From: DATFVJ01 sp963820395
GTDB taxonomy: Bacteria > Actinomycetota > Actinomycetes > Streptosporangiales > Streptosporangiaceae
Direction: 5' to 3'
Assembly: GCA_963820395.1 (NCBI GenBank)
Contig: CAWGAE010000025.1
Span: 1 to 64,000 of the forward strand
Length of the DNA: 64,000 nucleotides
Shown piece after piece: positions 7,267 through 16,504 of this stretch (positions are counted from its first letter, which is position 1; each line of letters begins with the position of its first letter). The notes beneath the pieces are model-generated. The model made no database searches. It saw only the letters and a list, made by a program, of their open reading frames with translations, and was not told the origin of the DNA. A program made the position numbers and the translations under genes.

Positions 7267-8069
7267 ATGACCGCAACCGCGAGTGTTCCCGCTGTCCATG
7301 TTCGACCCGGTGCACCTGGGCATCGACGAAAACGGCGAACACGTCCACGTCGACCTGGCCGAACGCAACATGCTGCTGGGCGGCGAACCCGGCGGCGGGA
7401 AATCCAACGCGCTCAACCTCATCGTCGCCCACGGCGCGCTGTCCGCCGACGGCAGGCTCGTCCTGGTCGACGGCAAGCAAGTCGAACTCGGCCAATGGCG
7501 CCACTGCGCCGAGATCTTCGTCGGCCCCAGCATCAGCCACGCCATCGACACGTTCCAGCAGCTGCAGGACATCATGAACGGCCGCTACGACACGCTGCTG
7601 GCCGAAGGACGGCGCAAGATAACCCGCCACACCGGCGAACCGGTCTACCTGGTGGTCATCGACGAGTACGCCTACTTCTCCGCCACCGTCGGCGACCGCA
7701 AACAGCAAGCCGAATTCGCCGCCCTCGCCCGCGACCTGGTCGCCCGTGGCCGCGCCGCCGGGGTCATCGTCATCCTGGCGACCCAGCGGCCCGTCGCATC
7801 AGGTGATCGACCCGTCCATGCGGGACCTGTTCGGCTACCGGTGGGCGTTCCGCTGCACCACCGACAGCTCCAGCGACGTGGTGCTCGGCAACGGCTGGGC
7901 CAACGAGGGCTACACCGCCGCCGAGATCGACCCGCTCGCCCGCGGCGTCGGCTGGCTGCTGTCCGAAAGCGGCATCCCCAAGCGGATCAAGGCCGCCTAC
8001 CTGTCCGACGACGACATCCGCCACCTCGCCCGCCACGCCGCGCAGCTGCGCGGACAGGCGGCCGGATGA
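7267..8069 (+). pseudogene. FtsK/SpoIIIE-type DNA translocase (TraB-like), frameshifted
   Basis: Transfer ATPase domain of about 265 residues. Walker A is GGEPGGGKSN, the Walker B region VYLVVIDEYAYFS, then an LVARGRAAGVIVILATQRP arginine-finger-type segment. After ATQRP (about 7790) the frame must shift by one base to continue as HQVIDPSMRDLFGYRWAFRC and run to 8069; one extra base near 7791-7793 (CCG) explains it. At the 5' end the well-placed ribosome site (7250-7258) points to ATG 7267, but the frame that encodes MFDPVHLG starts at GTG 7283 or ATG 7298, so a second one-base insertion near 7285-7290 is likely. Such proteins pump double-stranded DNA during AICE transfer. As read, the gene makes no complete protein. 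Confidence 0.75.
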
Positions 8070-8345
8070 CCGCTGCCGCCGCGACGATCCCGCTCAGCCC
8101 CGGGCCGCCCGACGCGGGCCCGGGGCTGGGGGAGACCGCCGACGACAGGCTGCAGCAGGTTCCGGCGCGACAACCTGGCCCGCTGGGAAGACCAGCGGCG
8201 CACGGAACTGGTCGAGCGGGCCAGCCGCAGCGACTTCGGCCGGTGGGAACGCCAGCTCGCGAACACCGGCCACTGCCAGCCAGCCGGTCCGGCTCCGCGG
8301 CCAGCATCCGGGCCGTCGACCTGGCCACCGGCGACACGGCGTTCG
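8066..8345 (+). pseudogene. Decayed or mis-sequenced N-terminal part of the replication initiator
   Basis: ATG 8066 overlaps the translocase stop and begins the initiator in the usual place. RepSA-like sequence can be followed only by hopping frames: DDRLQQV, then RRDNLARWEDQRRTELVERA and DFGRWERQLANTGHC, then QPVRLRG, then IRAVDLATGDTAF, before joining the long frame at YDTASEP (8346). That needs about four frame changes in 280 bases. The rest of the gene is intact. Confidence 0.6.
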
Positions 8346-9590
8346 ATGTACGACACCGCCAGCGAGCCCGATGGGGTGCTGCTGACCGCGTGCGGCAACC
8401 GCCGCGAACACGTCTGCCCGCCCTGCTCGCAGGTCTACAAGCGGGACGCCCGCCAGCTCGTCAAAGCGGGCCTGGCCGGGGGCAAAGGCATCCCCGAGAC
8501 GGTCGCCGCGCATCCGTGCGTGTTCGCCACCTTGACCGCGCCCTCGTTCGGCCCCGTGCACACTCAGCGAACCGCGAAAGGCCGGGCGCTGCCCTGCCGG
8601 GCCCGCCGCGACCGTAACGAACGGCGCTGCCCGCACGGCCGCGACATCTCCTGCCCGCACCGCCACCCGGACGCCGACCCGCGGCTCGGCCGCCCGCTGT
8701 GCCCGGACTGCTACGACTACACCGCCGCCGTGCTGTTCAACGCCAACGCCGCCGAACTGTGGCGCCGGTTCACCACCTACCTGCCCCGCCGCCTCGCCGC
8801 CCTCGCGGGCGTCACCGTGGCCCAGCTCCGCCGCGACGCGCGGATCCGGTATGTGAAGGTCGCCGAATACCAGGCCCGCGGCGTCGTCCACTTCCACGCC
8901 GTCATCCGCCTCGACGCCCCCGGCGACAGCTACCAGCCGCCGCCCGGCCGCTACACCACCGGCCTGCTCTCGGATGCCATCACGCAAGCCGCCGCAGCCG
9001 CCTACGTCGCGGCCGACCGCGGCGGCGAGTCCAGCGGCACGCTGCTGCTGCGCTTCGGCACCCAGACCGACACCCGGCCCATCCGCCACGGCCCCGACGG
9101 GCCGCTCACCGCCCAGGCCGTCGCCAACTACATCGGCAAGTACGCCACCAAGAGCCTCGACGCGCCCGGCCTGCCCGCCCGGCCGATCCGCAGCATCGCC
9201 GACATTCAGCGCCTCACCTGCAGCCGCCACTACCAGCAGATGATCACCACCGCCTGGCGGCTCGGCGGCACGCTCGCCGACGGTGGCCAGCGGCTGCGCA
9301 GGTGGGCGCACATGCTCGGCTACGGCGGCCACTACCTGACCAAATCCCGCCGCTACTCGGTCACCTTCGGCCAGCTCCGCGCCGCCCGCACCCAGCACCG
9401 CCGCGCACAGCGCCACCCCGACGGCGAAACCGACCCCTGGGGCCGCGAACTCGACGAGACCGTCGTCCTGGTCCTCACCGACTGGCACTACGCCGGAACC
9501 GGTCACCACACCCTCGGGGATCACCAACTCGCGCTATCGGCCGCCGCTCGCGCCCGCGAGCATGCCGAGTGGGCCGCCCCGGCCGCCTGA
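8346..9590 (+). CDS. RepSA-like replication initiator of the integrated element
   Basis: The open frame encodes 414 residues and carries the conserved body of pSAM2-type initiators: CxxC pairs (CPPCSQVYKRDA near residue 25, CPDCYDY near 120), the LTAPSFGPVH block near 62, and the FHAVIRLDAP block near 183, where the preceding HFH gives the His-hydrophobe-His metal site of rolling-circle Rep proteins, then ANYIGKYATKS near 263. RepSA starts rolling-circle replication of the excised circle. The N-terminal 80-90 residues lie upstream in shifted frames. It is followed directly by Xis and integrase, the standard AICE order rep-xis-int. Confidence 0.85.
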   Translation: MYDTASEPDGVLLTACGNRREHVCPPCSQVYKRDARQLVKAGLAGGKGIPETVAAHPCVFATLTAPSFGPVHTQRTAKGRALPCRARRDRNERRCPHGRDISCPHRHPDADPRLGRPLCPDCYDYTAAVLFNANAAELWRRFTTYLPRRLAALAGVTVAQLRRDARIRYVKVAEYQARGVVHFHAVIRLDAPGDSYQPPPGRYTTGLLSDAITQAAAAAYVAADRGGESSGTLLLRFGTQTDTRPIRHGPDGPLTAQAVANYIGKYATKSLDAPGLPARPIRSIADIQRLTCSRHYQQMITTAWRLGGTLADGGQRLRRWAHMLGYGGHYLTKSRRYSVTFGQLRAARTQHRRAQRHPDGETDPWGRELDETVVLVLTDWHYAGTGHHTLGDHQLALSAAARAREHAEWAAPAA

Positions 9591-9625
9591 CCCATACCAA
9601 CCACCGAAGGAGGAGCGATGCGCAG

Positions 9626-9820
9626 GTGAACCGCACCAAAGACGAATGGCTTACCGTCGCCGACATCCTCGATGATCTCGGCATCCCGCGCCGGACTTGG
9701 CAACGCTGGCGGGAACTTGGACGGGCACCCGAAGCGATCAAACTGCCCAACAAGGAGCTTCGCATCCGCCGCAGTGTCTATGAGGCGTGGCTGGCCGACC
9801 TTGAGGAGTCGGCCGCGTGA
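9626..9820 (+). CDS. Excisionase (Xis), helix-turn-helix
   Basis: Encodes 64 residues from GTG 9626. It reads as a MerR/Xis-type DNA-binding helix-turn-helix: WLTVADILDDLGIPRRTWQR, then a wing and KELRIRRSVYEAWLADLE. Xis proteins bend the attachment site and steer the integrase toward excision. GAAGGAGGAGC upstream provides the ribosome site. The stop overlaps the integrase start (GTGA), so both are made together, as usual in AICEs. ATG 9618 was rejected because it meets a stop after three codons. Confidence 0.8.
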   Translation: MNRTKDEWLTVADILDDLGIPRRTWQRWRELGRAPEAIKLPNKELRIRRSVYEAWLADLEESAA

Positions 9821-11190
9821 GCACGAGTTACGACGTGCGGATCTGGGCCATCCGGGTCCGTAAGGACCGCCCGAAGCCCTATCAGGTGCGCTGGAGGGTC
9901 GGCCCCGCTCCGCCCGTCGCGAAGTCGTTCAGTACACGCGGACTGGCTGACAGCTTCCGGTCCGGACTCATGCAGGCCATGCGCCAGGGCGAAGCCTTCG
10001 ACATCGAGGCGGGCCTGCCGGTGGCCCTGCTTCGCGAGCAGAACTCGATGACCTGGTACGAGCACGCTGTTGACTACATCGATATGAAGTGGCCAGGAGG
10101 GGCAGGCAAGTCCCGGATCTCGGTCGTTGAGACCCTGACGGCCGTCACGCCCGTCCTGGTCAGGAGCGACGTGGGCGCCCCAGATCCGGCGATCCTGCGG
10201 AAGGCGCTTCGCCGATGGGCGTTCAGTCCTCCCAGGCGAAACGATGACCAGCCGCCGGAGGTCCGGGCCGCGCTGGCCTGGGTCAAGCGCGGCTCTTTGC
10301 CGGTGGCATCACTCCGCGATGACAAGGTCGTGCGCAAGGCGCTTGACACGCTCGCGAACAAACTCGACGGCACTCCTGCCGCGCCGGACTACCTTGGTCG
10401 CCGCCGCCGGGTCTTCTACAACGCGCTCAAGTACGCGGTGCGTGAGAAGCGCCTGCAGGAGAACCCCCTCGACACAACAGACTGGGAAGCACCCGATACG
10501 GCCGTCGCAGAGATCAACCCCCGCGTGGTCGCTTCCCCCGAACAGGTCCGGGAGCTGCTGACAGCGCTCAGTTACGTCGGCCCCCGACGAGGTGAACGCC
10601 TGGTGGCGCTGTTCGCCTGCCTGTACTTCGCCATGCTCCGGCCATCCGAAGCGATCGCGCTCCGCGCAGAGGACTGCATTCTGCCGGACAACGGCTGGGG
10701 CCGACTCGAACTGAACCAGACCAACCCTGTTGTCGGCAAGCAATGGACAGACACAGGTGACAGCCACGAGCGCCGCGGCTTGAAAAACCGTCCTCGCCGG
10801 GCGATCCGGATCGTGCCCATCCCGCCCGAGCTAGTCGCAATCTTGCGCCAGCACATCGCGCGGTATGGGCTGGCGCCGGATGGCAGGCTGTTCCGCAGCG
10901 AGGGCGGGGGAGTGCTTTACCCATCCTCTTACCGCTACGTGTGGCAGCGGGCACGCCACTTCGGGCTCACGCCCGCCCAGGTGGCATCCCCGCTGGCGCG
11001 GCGCCCCTATGACCTGCGCCACGGCGGCGTCTCACTCCGGCTGAACGCAGGCGTCCCCGCGACCCAGGTAGCCGAGTGGGCCGGGCACAGCGTCGAAGTG
11101 CTCCTGACTATCTACGCGAAGTGCATCGATGGCCGCGATCAGGTCTGGTTTGACCGGATCAACCGATCGCTCGGCGGTGACGAGTCATGA
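9817..11190 (+). CDS. Tyrosine site-specific integrase of the element
   Basis: Encodes 457 residues. Layout: N-terminal arm-binding part, a core-binding domain (about 150-240) and the catalytic domain (about 250-445). Catalytic residues are visible: Arg in LRPSEAIAL, the RPYDLRHGGVS box (Tyr replaces the first His, as often in actinobacterial integrases, and Arg is kept), His in WAGHS and the nucleophile Tyr in IYAKC. It recombines the element with the 3' end of a tRNA gene. The tRNA-Arg 131 bases downstream, with its 3' end facing the integrase, is the evident attachment site. The frame is intact, unlike the transfer and rep genes. Confidence 0.9.
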   Translation: MSTSYDVRIWAIRVRKDRPKPYQVRWRVGPAPPVAKSFSTRGLADSFRSGLMQAMRQGEAFDIEAGLPVALLREQNSMTWYEHAVDYIDMKWPGGAGKSRISVVETLTAVTPVLVRSDVGAPDPAILRKALRRWAFSPPRRNDDQPPEVRAALAWVKRGSLPVASLRDDKVVRKALDTLANKLDGTPAAPDYLGRRRRVFYNALKYAVREKRLQENPLDTTDWEAPDTAVAEINPRVVASPEQVRELLTALSYVGPRRGERLVALFACLYFAMLRPSEAIALRAEDCILPDNGWGRLELNQTNPVVGKQWTDTGDSHERRGLKNRPRRAIRIVPIPPELVAILRQHIARYGLAPDGRLFRSEGGGVLYPSSYRYVWQRARHFGLTPAQVASPLARRPYDLRHGGVSLRLNAGVPATQVAEWAGHSVEVLLTIYAKCIDGRDQVWFDRINRSLGGDES

Positions 11191-11320
11191 GAACTCTGGT
11201 CCACGCCTGGTCCACAGACCACCGCACACAAAGGCGCCCGGCGGCATTTCGCTGCCTATCGCGTGATCACGATGTACGTGAGTTCGCCGAGGTCATCGCT
11301 GGTTTTGGCTGTTCATCGGA

Positions 11321-11395
11321 TGGTGCCCCCGACAGGATTCGAACCTGCGCTCACGGCTCCGGAGGCCGTTGCTCTCTCCCCTGAGCTACGGGGGC
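11321..11395 (-). tRNA. tRNA-Arg (anticodon CCG), probable attachment site
   Basis: Read on the minus strand: acceptor stem GCCCCCG with CGGGGGC, D arm with GCTCAGGGGAGAGAGC, anticodon stem ACGGC/GCCGT closing the loop CTCCGGA with anticodon CCG (codon CGG), T loop TTCGAAT, discriminator A and an encoded CCA (11321-11323). The 3' half faces the integrase gene. In AICEs the core of att is the 3' part of a tRNA that the element restores on insertion, so one element end should lie at about 11321-11370. The partner copy was not found in this window. Confidence 0.93.
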
Positions 11396-11490
11396 CCCGG
11401 GGACGCAGTTAGGTTACCAGCCACGCGACTATCACGGACACGTGGCGGATCACCCGCCGCGGCGGGTCAGGAGGCGCTAACCTCGCGCCC

Positions 11491-11892
11491 GTGGACGAGG
11501 AACTTGGGCGGGTGCTCGTCGTGGACGACGACGAGGTGATCAGGCAGCTTATTGCCGTTAACCTCACGCTCGAGGGATTCGACGTGGCGACGGCGGTGGA
11601 CGGCCAGGATTGCCTGGACAAGGTGAACGCGATCAAGCCGGACGTGATCACCCTGGACGTCATGATGCCACGCCTGGACGGCTGGGCAACCGCGGAACAA
11701 CTCCGCGACGATCCGTTGACCAGCCACATCAAGCTCGTACTTATCACCGCCCGGGCCCAGGAAGATGACCGGAGCCGTGGCATTGAGATCGGCGTGGACG
11801 CCTACCTGACCAAGCCGTTCGATCCGGGCGAGATGATCCGTATCGTGCGCGAATTGGCGGCGTCCGCACCTGGACCGCTCGGCGGCCAGTGA
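11491..11892 (+). CDS. Single-domain response regulator
   Basis: Encodes 133 residues: one receiver domain with the acidic pair VVDDDEV near residue 10, phospho-acceptor Asp in TLDVMMPRLDGW near 53, Thr in LLITAR-type strand (VLITARAQE), and Lys in LTKPF near 108. No output domain, so it acts by protein contact or passes phosphate on. No kinase gene is adjacent. GTG 11491 is used; upstream bases hold no better start. A similar stand-alone regulator lies before lysA in Streptomyces. Confidence 0.85.
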   Translation: MDEELGRVLVVDDDEVIRQLIAVNLTLEGFDVATAVDGQDCLDKVNAIKPDVITLDVMMPRLDGWATAEQLRDDPLTSHIKLVLITARAQEDDRSRGIEIGVDAYLTKPFDPGEMIRIVRELAASAPGPLGGQ

Positions 11893-12485
11893 GGCCGCGC
11901 AGACCGCCGTTCGCCGCCGCTGAGGTGACCGCCCGGTGCGCGGTTGCCACGGGTGCACGGATCACCTCGACCGATCCCGAAGGCTGCCGCGCGCGGTCGC
12001 GGCCAGTGAAACCGCGTCAGGCCTGGGTGGCGGTCACCGCGCCCGGGCGCGGGCTCTCCCGCGCGCTGATTGCCTTAGCTGGACGCGACCCGGTCCGCCA
12101 CGCGATCAGCCTTGCGGGCTCCGCAGCATTGCCTGGCGCGGCGCGCGCAGCCGTTAAGCATCATTTTGATAAGCCCCGCTACGCTGTGCGTTACGCACAT
12201 GTGCATGCTGCCGCCTAACGGCAGCGTGGGGCGCTCGCGCATGGGCGCCGGAGGTCCGCCTTGCGGCGGCGCCCCTCTGCTCGGTTATCCCAGGCAGGGG
12301 GCGCTCCCGCAGGTGCTGTCCTGGCTCCTCTGAACGAAGATCGGTCCGGACGTGTTTCACCGCACACGAGAGCTGTCCGGCACTGCCCGACCCGGGCGCG
12401 CCGGAAGACGTCGGCCAAAACCGTGCTCGCGACCGGCCTCGACCTACTTGGCGTGGGCGCACCAGAAACCTGTGAGGAGCCGAAA
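11893..12485. other. 593-base region before lysA, no gene seen
   Basis: Several Arg/Ala/Gly-rich open frames cross this stretch, but none has a ribosome site or recognisable pattern. In many actinomycetes argS precedes lysA; no argS-like sequence is visible. The region probably carries the promoter and leader of the lysA-hom-thrC-thrB group. Confidence 0.45.
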
Positions 12486-13874
12486 GTGAGCCGCGTCGCT
12501 CATCCGGCAGGCCCGCTCCACGCGAGCGTGCTGCCGGCCGACCACCCGCCCGCACCGCCCGCGGACCTGCATCTGCTCGACCCGCGCATCTGGCCGCGCA
12601 CGGCCGCGAGGCAGGCCGGCGTGCTCACCATTGGCGGCGTCGATGTCCGCGAACTGGCCGCCGAGCACGGCACGCCGATCTTCGTGGTCGACGAAGAGGA
12701 TTTCCGTGGCCGGTGCCACGATTACCGTCTGGCGTTCGGGCAAGGCACAGCCGTCTTCTACGCGGCGAAGGCGTTCTGCTGCCGCGCTGTGCTGCGCTGG
12801 GTGGCCGAGGAGGGCCTCGGGGTGGACGTCTGCACCGGTGGCGAGCTTGCCGTCGCGCTCGCCGCGGGATTCCCGCCCGAGCGCATCACCATGCACGGCA
12901 ACAACAAGCTGGTATCGGAGCTCGAGCAGGCGATCGGCACTGGCGTGGGGCACATCGTGGCGGACTCGTTCGAGGAGATAGCCAGGCTCGGCTACCTCGC
13001 CGCGCGGCACGGCGTGCGGCCGAAGGTCCTGGTGCGGGTCACCACCGGCGTGGAGGCGCATACCCACGAGTTCGTGGCCACTGCGCACGACGACCAGAAG
13101 TTCGGGTTCTCGCTGCGGTCCGGTACAGCGGAGGAGGCGGTGCGGCGCGTCCTCGCCTGCCCGGACCTGGAACTCGCCGGCCTGCACTCGCACATCGGCT
13201 CACAGATCTTCGACACGGCCGGCTTCGAGGCGGCGGCGCACCGAGTGCTCGGCCTCGCTAGGACGATCCGCGACTCGCTGGGCGTGTCGATAGCGGAACT
13301 TGATCTCGGCGGCGGCTACGGCATCGCCTATACCGGCGAGGATGATCCAGTCGACGTGACGGAGATCGCGCAGAACATTCACGCGATCGCGGCACGCGAG
13401 TGCCGCGCGACCGGCCTTGAGGTGCCGCGGCTCACCGTCGAACCCGGCCGCGCGATCGCCGGCCCGGGCACGGTTACGCTGTACGAAGTCGGCACGGTCA
13501 AGGACGTCGACGGCCTCCGGGCATATGTGAGTATCGACGGTGGCATGAGTGACAATATCCGCACGGCGCTCTATGACGCCGACTACACCTGCGTACTGGC
13601 GTCACGGGAATCCGCGGCGCCGCCGATGTTGTCCCGGCTGGTCGGCAGGCACTGTGAGAGCGGGGACATCGTGGTCCGCGACCTGTATCTGCCCGCCGAC
13701 CTCGTGCCCGGCGACCTGGTCGCGGTCGCGGCCACCGGGGCGTACTGCATGTCGATGGCGAGTAACTACAACCACATCCCGCGTCCGGCCGTGGCCGCGG
13801 TGCGCGCTGGGACGACCAGGATCATCGTGCGCAGGGAGACCGACGATGACCTGATGCGGCTAGACGTCGGGTAA
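12486..13874 (+). CDS. lysA: Diaminopimelate decarboxylase
   Basis: Encodes 462 residues. LysA decarboxylates meso-diaminopimelate to lysine, the last lysine step, using PLP. The PLP Lys is in FYAAKAF near residue 96, followed by VDVCTGGELAVAL, the HSHIGSQ motif near 236, the phosphate-binding GGGYGIAY, EPGRAI near 320 and the C-terminal GAYCMSMASNYN that completes the dimer site. Fold type III barrel plus beta domain, length usual. GTG 12486 is preferred because GAGGAGCCGAAA sits before it and the N-terminus SRVAHPAGPLHASVLP resembles Streptomyces LysA; the longer open frame from 12261 is not protein-like. hom follows after 55 bases. Confidence 0.93.
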   Translation: MSRVAHPAGPLHASVLPADHPPAPPADLHLLDPRIWPRTAARQAGVLTIGGVDVRELAAEHGTPIFVVDEEDFRGRCHDYRLAFGQGTAVFYAAKAFCCRAVLRWVAEEGLGVDVCTGGELAVALAAGFPPERITMHGNNKLVSELEQAIGTGVGHIVADSFEEIARLGYLAARHGVRPKVLVRVTTGVEAHTHEFVATAHDDQKFGFSLRSGTAEEAVRRVLACPDLELAGLHSHIGSQIFDTAGFEAAAHRVLGLARTIRDSLGVSIAELDLGGGYGIAYTGEDDPVDVTEIAQNIHAIAARECRATGLEVPRLTVEPGRAIAGPGTVTLYEVGTVKDVDGLRAYVSIDGGMSDNIRTALYDADYTCVLASRESAAPPMLSRLVGRHCESGDIVVRDLYLPADLVPGDLVAVAATGAYCMSMASNYNHIPRPAVAAVRAGTTRIIVRRETDDDLMRLDVG

Positions 13875-13929
13875 GGCCCGGATACCGCTCAGGCGGTGTG
13901 CGCGGCACCTTGAAGGGAGCGATGCTGCG

Positions 13930-15219
13930 GTGGAGCCGCTGAAGGTGGCACTGCTCGGCTGCGGGTCGGTCGGCTCCGAAGTGGTCCGGCTGCTCGGCGA
14001 GCAGGCGGACGACCTCGCGGCGCGGATCGGCGCGCCGCTCGAGCTCGCGGGCGTCGCGGTGCGCCGACCCGCGCGCAAGAGGACGGTCGAGATCGGGCGC
14101 TCCGTGCTGACCACGGACCCGATGGAACTCGCGACCCGGCCCGACGTCGACATCGTGGTGGAGGTCATCGGGGGTATCGAGCCGGCCCGGTCGCTGCTTG
14201 TCGCCGCGATGAAGGCGGGGAAGTCAGTCGTCACCGCCAACAAGATGCTGCTCGCAGAGGACGGCGCGACAATCCATGGCGCGGCCCGCGAGTACGGCGC
14301 CGACCTGTACTACGAGGCCTCGGTGGCGGGGGCCATCCCGCTGCTGCGACCGCTGCGCGAGTCACTGGCCGGCGATCATGTGCATCGGGTACTCGGCATC
14401 GTCAACGGGACCACCAACTTCATTCTCGACCGGATGGATACGAGCGGCGCGGGCTTTTCCGACGCGCTGGACGAGGCTCAGGCGCTCGGCTACGCGGAGG
14501 CGGATCCGACCGCGGACGTCGAGGGGTTCGATGCCGCGGCGAAGGCGGCGATCCTGGCCGGCCTGGCCTTCCATACCCCGGTGACCGCGGCGGATGTCCA
14601 CCGCGAGGGCATCACGGAGGTGACGGCCGCGGACATCGCGAGTGCCCGGGCTCTCGGCTGCGTGGTCAAGCTGCTCGCCATCTGCGAGCAGGGCGGCGGC
14701 GGTGTGTCGGTACGTGTGCATCCAGCGATGATCCCCCGCGAGCATCCGCTCGCCGGCGTGCGCGAGGCCTATAACGCGGTGTTCGTCGAGGCCGAGTCCG
14801 CGGGCCGGCTGATGTTCTACGGCGCGGGTGCCGGCGGCGCGCCTACGGCGAGTGCCGTGCTCGGCGACATCGTCGCGGTGGCCCGCAACAGGCTCGTGGG
14901 AACCCGGGGGCCGGACGCCACCACCTATGCGGGCCTTCCTGTCAAGCCGATGGGTGAAACACTCACCAGGTACCACGTTGCGCTGGACGTGGCCGACCGG
15001 CCTGGCGTGCTCGCTAGGATCGCGGAGGCTTTCGCCCGGCACGAGGTGTCCATCCAGGCCGTGCGCCAGGACGGGCACGGTGATGATGCCCAGCTAGTGA
15101 TCGTCACATACCAGGCGAGGGACGCGGCGCTCGCTGCAACGGTCCGGGATCTGCGGGCGATGGACGTGGTCCGGGCGGTGGCCAGCGTGATGCGGGTCGA
15201 GAGGGAGGACGGCCAGTGA
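13930..15219 (+). CDS. hom: Homoserine dehydrogenase
   Basis: Encodes 429 residues. It reduces aspartate semialdehyde to homoserine, the branch to threonine and methionine. N-terminal Rossmann motif LLGCGSVGSEV near residue 8; the catalytic domain shows KSVVTANKMLL near 98, GIVNGTTNFIL near 156 and YAEADPTADVEGFDAAAKAA near 190 (substrate Lys/Asp). The C-terminal 80 residues (HVALDVADRPGVLARIAEAF) are an ACT domain, the usual seat of threonine inhibition. GAAGGGAGCGATG provides a ribosome site near the GTG start. The stop overlaps the thrC start (GTGA), so translation is coupled. Confidence 0.95.
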   Translation: MEPLKVALLGCGSVGSEVVRLLGEQADDLAARIGAPLELAGVAVRRPARKRTVEIGRSVLTTDPMELATRPDVDIVVEVIGGIEPARSLLVAAMKAGKSVVTANKMLLAEDGATIHGAAREYGADLYYEASVAGAIPLLRPLRESLAGDHVHRVLGIVNGTTNFILDRMDTSGAGFSDALDEAQALGYAEADPTADVEGFDAAAKAAILAGLAFHTPVTAADVHREGITEVTAADIASARALGCVVKLLAICEQGGGGVSVRVHPAMIPREHPLAGVREAYNAVFVEAESAGRLMFYGAGAGGAPTASAVLGDIVAVARNRLVGTRGPDATTYAGLPVKPMGETLTRYHVALDVADRPGVLARIAEAFARHEVSIQAVRQDGHGDDAQLVIVTYQARDAALAATVRDLRAMDVVRAVASVMRVEREDGQ

Positions 15220-16380
15220 GTACGGCTGCGAAGCCGGGGCCTTTGGCCGGCCCGGCGGGCGAAGCACCGGGCGGGGTTCCTGGCAGGGTGTCGGCGGGGG
15301 AGGAGGGCGGGTGCGGAGCCATCGGCGGCCGCTGGCGCGGGGTGATCGAGGAGTACCGCGACCTGCTGCCGGTTACCGCGGACACGCCGGTCGTGACCTT
15401 GCGCGAGGGCGGCACGCCGCTGCTGCCCGCGCCCCGGCTGTCAGCGCGGACCGGCTGCGACGTCCATCTCAAGGTCGAAGGCCAGAACCCCACCGGGTCA
15501 TTCAAGGACCGCGGCATGACCGTGGCGATCAGCCGGGCGGTGCAGGAAGGCGCGAAGGCGGTCATCTGCGCCTCGACGGGCAATACGAGCGCGAGTGCCG
15601 CGGCTTACGCGGCGCGCGGCAGGGCTGACCTGTGCCGTGCTCGTGCCGCGCGGCAAGATCGCGCTCGGCAAGCTTGCCCAGGCGCTCGTGCACGGCGCAC
15701 GGCTGCTACAGGTGGACGGCAACTTCGACGACTGCCTGGAACTGGCGCGCAAGCTCGCCGTCGATTTCCCCGTCGCGCTGGTCAACTCGGTCAACCCGTA
15801 TCGCCTGCAGGGGCAGAAGACTGCCGCATTCGAGATCGTCGACGATCTTGGCGATGCGCCTGACGTGCACTGCCTGCCGGTGGGGAATGCCGGAAACATC
15901 AGTGCGTATTGGCGGGGATACACTGAGTATTCCAAACTTGGGAAAGCTGCGCGTCGGCCGCGGATGTTCGGTTTCCAGGCGAGCGGTGCCGCGCCGATCG
16001 TTCGGGGCGAGCCGGTACTTTCCCCGCACACGATCGCGACCGCGATCCGGATCGGCAATCCGGCTTCCTGGCAACTCGCGGAGGCCGCGCGTGACGAGTC
16101 GGGCGGCGTGATCGAGGCCGTCACCGACCGGCAGATCCTCGCCGCCTACCGGCTGCTCGCCCGCGAAGAGGCCGTCTTCGCCGAGCTCGCATCCGCGGCG
16201 AGCGTAGCGGGGTTGCTGCAGGCTTGTGAGAATGGGCAGGTCCCGGTAGGTTCCCGCGTTGTCTGCACCGTCACGGGCAACGGGCTGAAGGAGCCCGACT
16301 GGGCAGTATCAGGTGCGCCCGCCCCACCGGTCATACCGGTGGACGCGGTCGCAGCGGCGGCATCGCTCGGCCTGGCTTGA
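15216..16380 (+). pseudogene. thrC: Threonine synthase, broken by a one-base frameshift
   Basis: Threonine synthase converts O-phosphohomoserine to threonine with PLP. The first frame (from GTG 15216) carries the PLP Lys in NPTGSFKDRGM and CASTGNTSASAAAYAAR; near 15618 the frame must shift by one base to continue as AGLTCAVLVPRGKIALGKLAQ and run, well conserved, to the stop at 16380 (NAGNISAYWRGY, CTVTGNGLKEP). Removing one G from the GGCGCGCGG run at 15611-15619 restores a normal protein of about 387 residues. The N-terminal 45 residues are an extra Gly/Ala/Pro tail. A broken thrC between intact hom and thrB would mean threonine auxotrophy, so a sequence error is likelier than a dead gene. 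Confidence 0.88.
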
Positions 16381-16504
16381 CGGGCCTGGCGTGACGAGCC
16401 TGGCATGACGGCGGGGCCCTGACGGCCGATAACCACCGACCGATGACCACCGACGACCGTTGTACACACCCGAATCCACACCGGCATGCCCGCGAGGGAG
16501 CGTG

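Noticed and set aside
6018..7268. 416-codon minus-strand open frame over the element's small genes
   Set aside because: Antisense to a run of plus-strand genes that have ribosome sites, zinc knuckles and membrane segments; no family likeness.
8094..9527. 477-codon minus-strand open frame
   Set aside because: Antisense of the RepSA-like initiator; Gly/Val/Ala-rich composition without domain.
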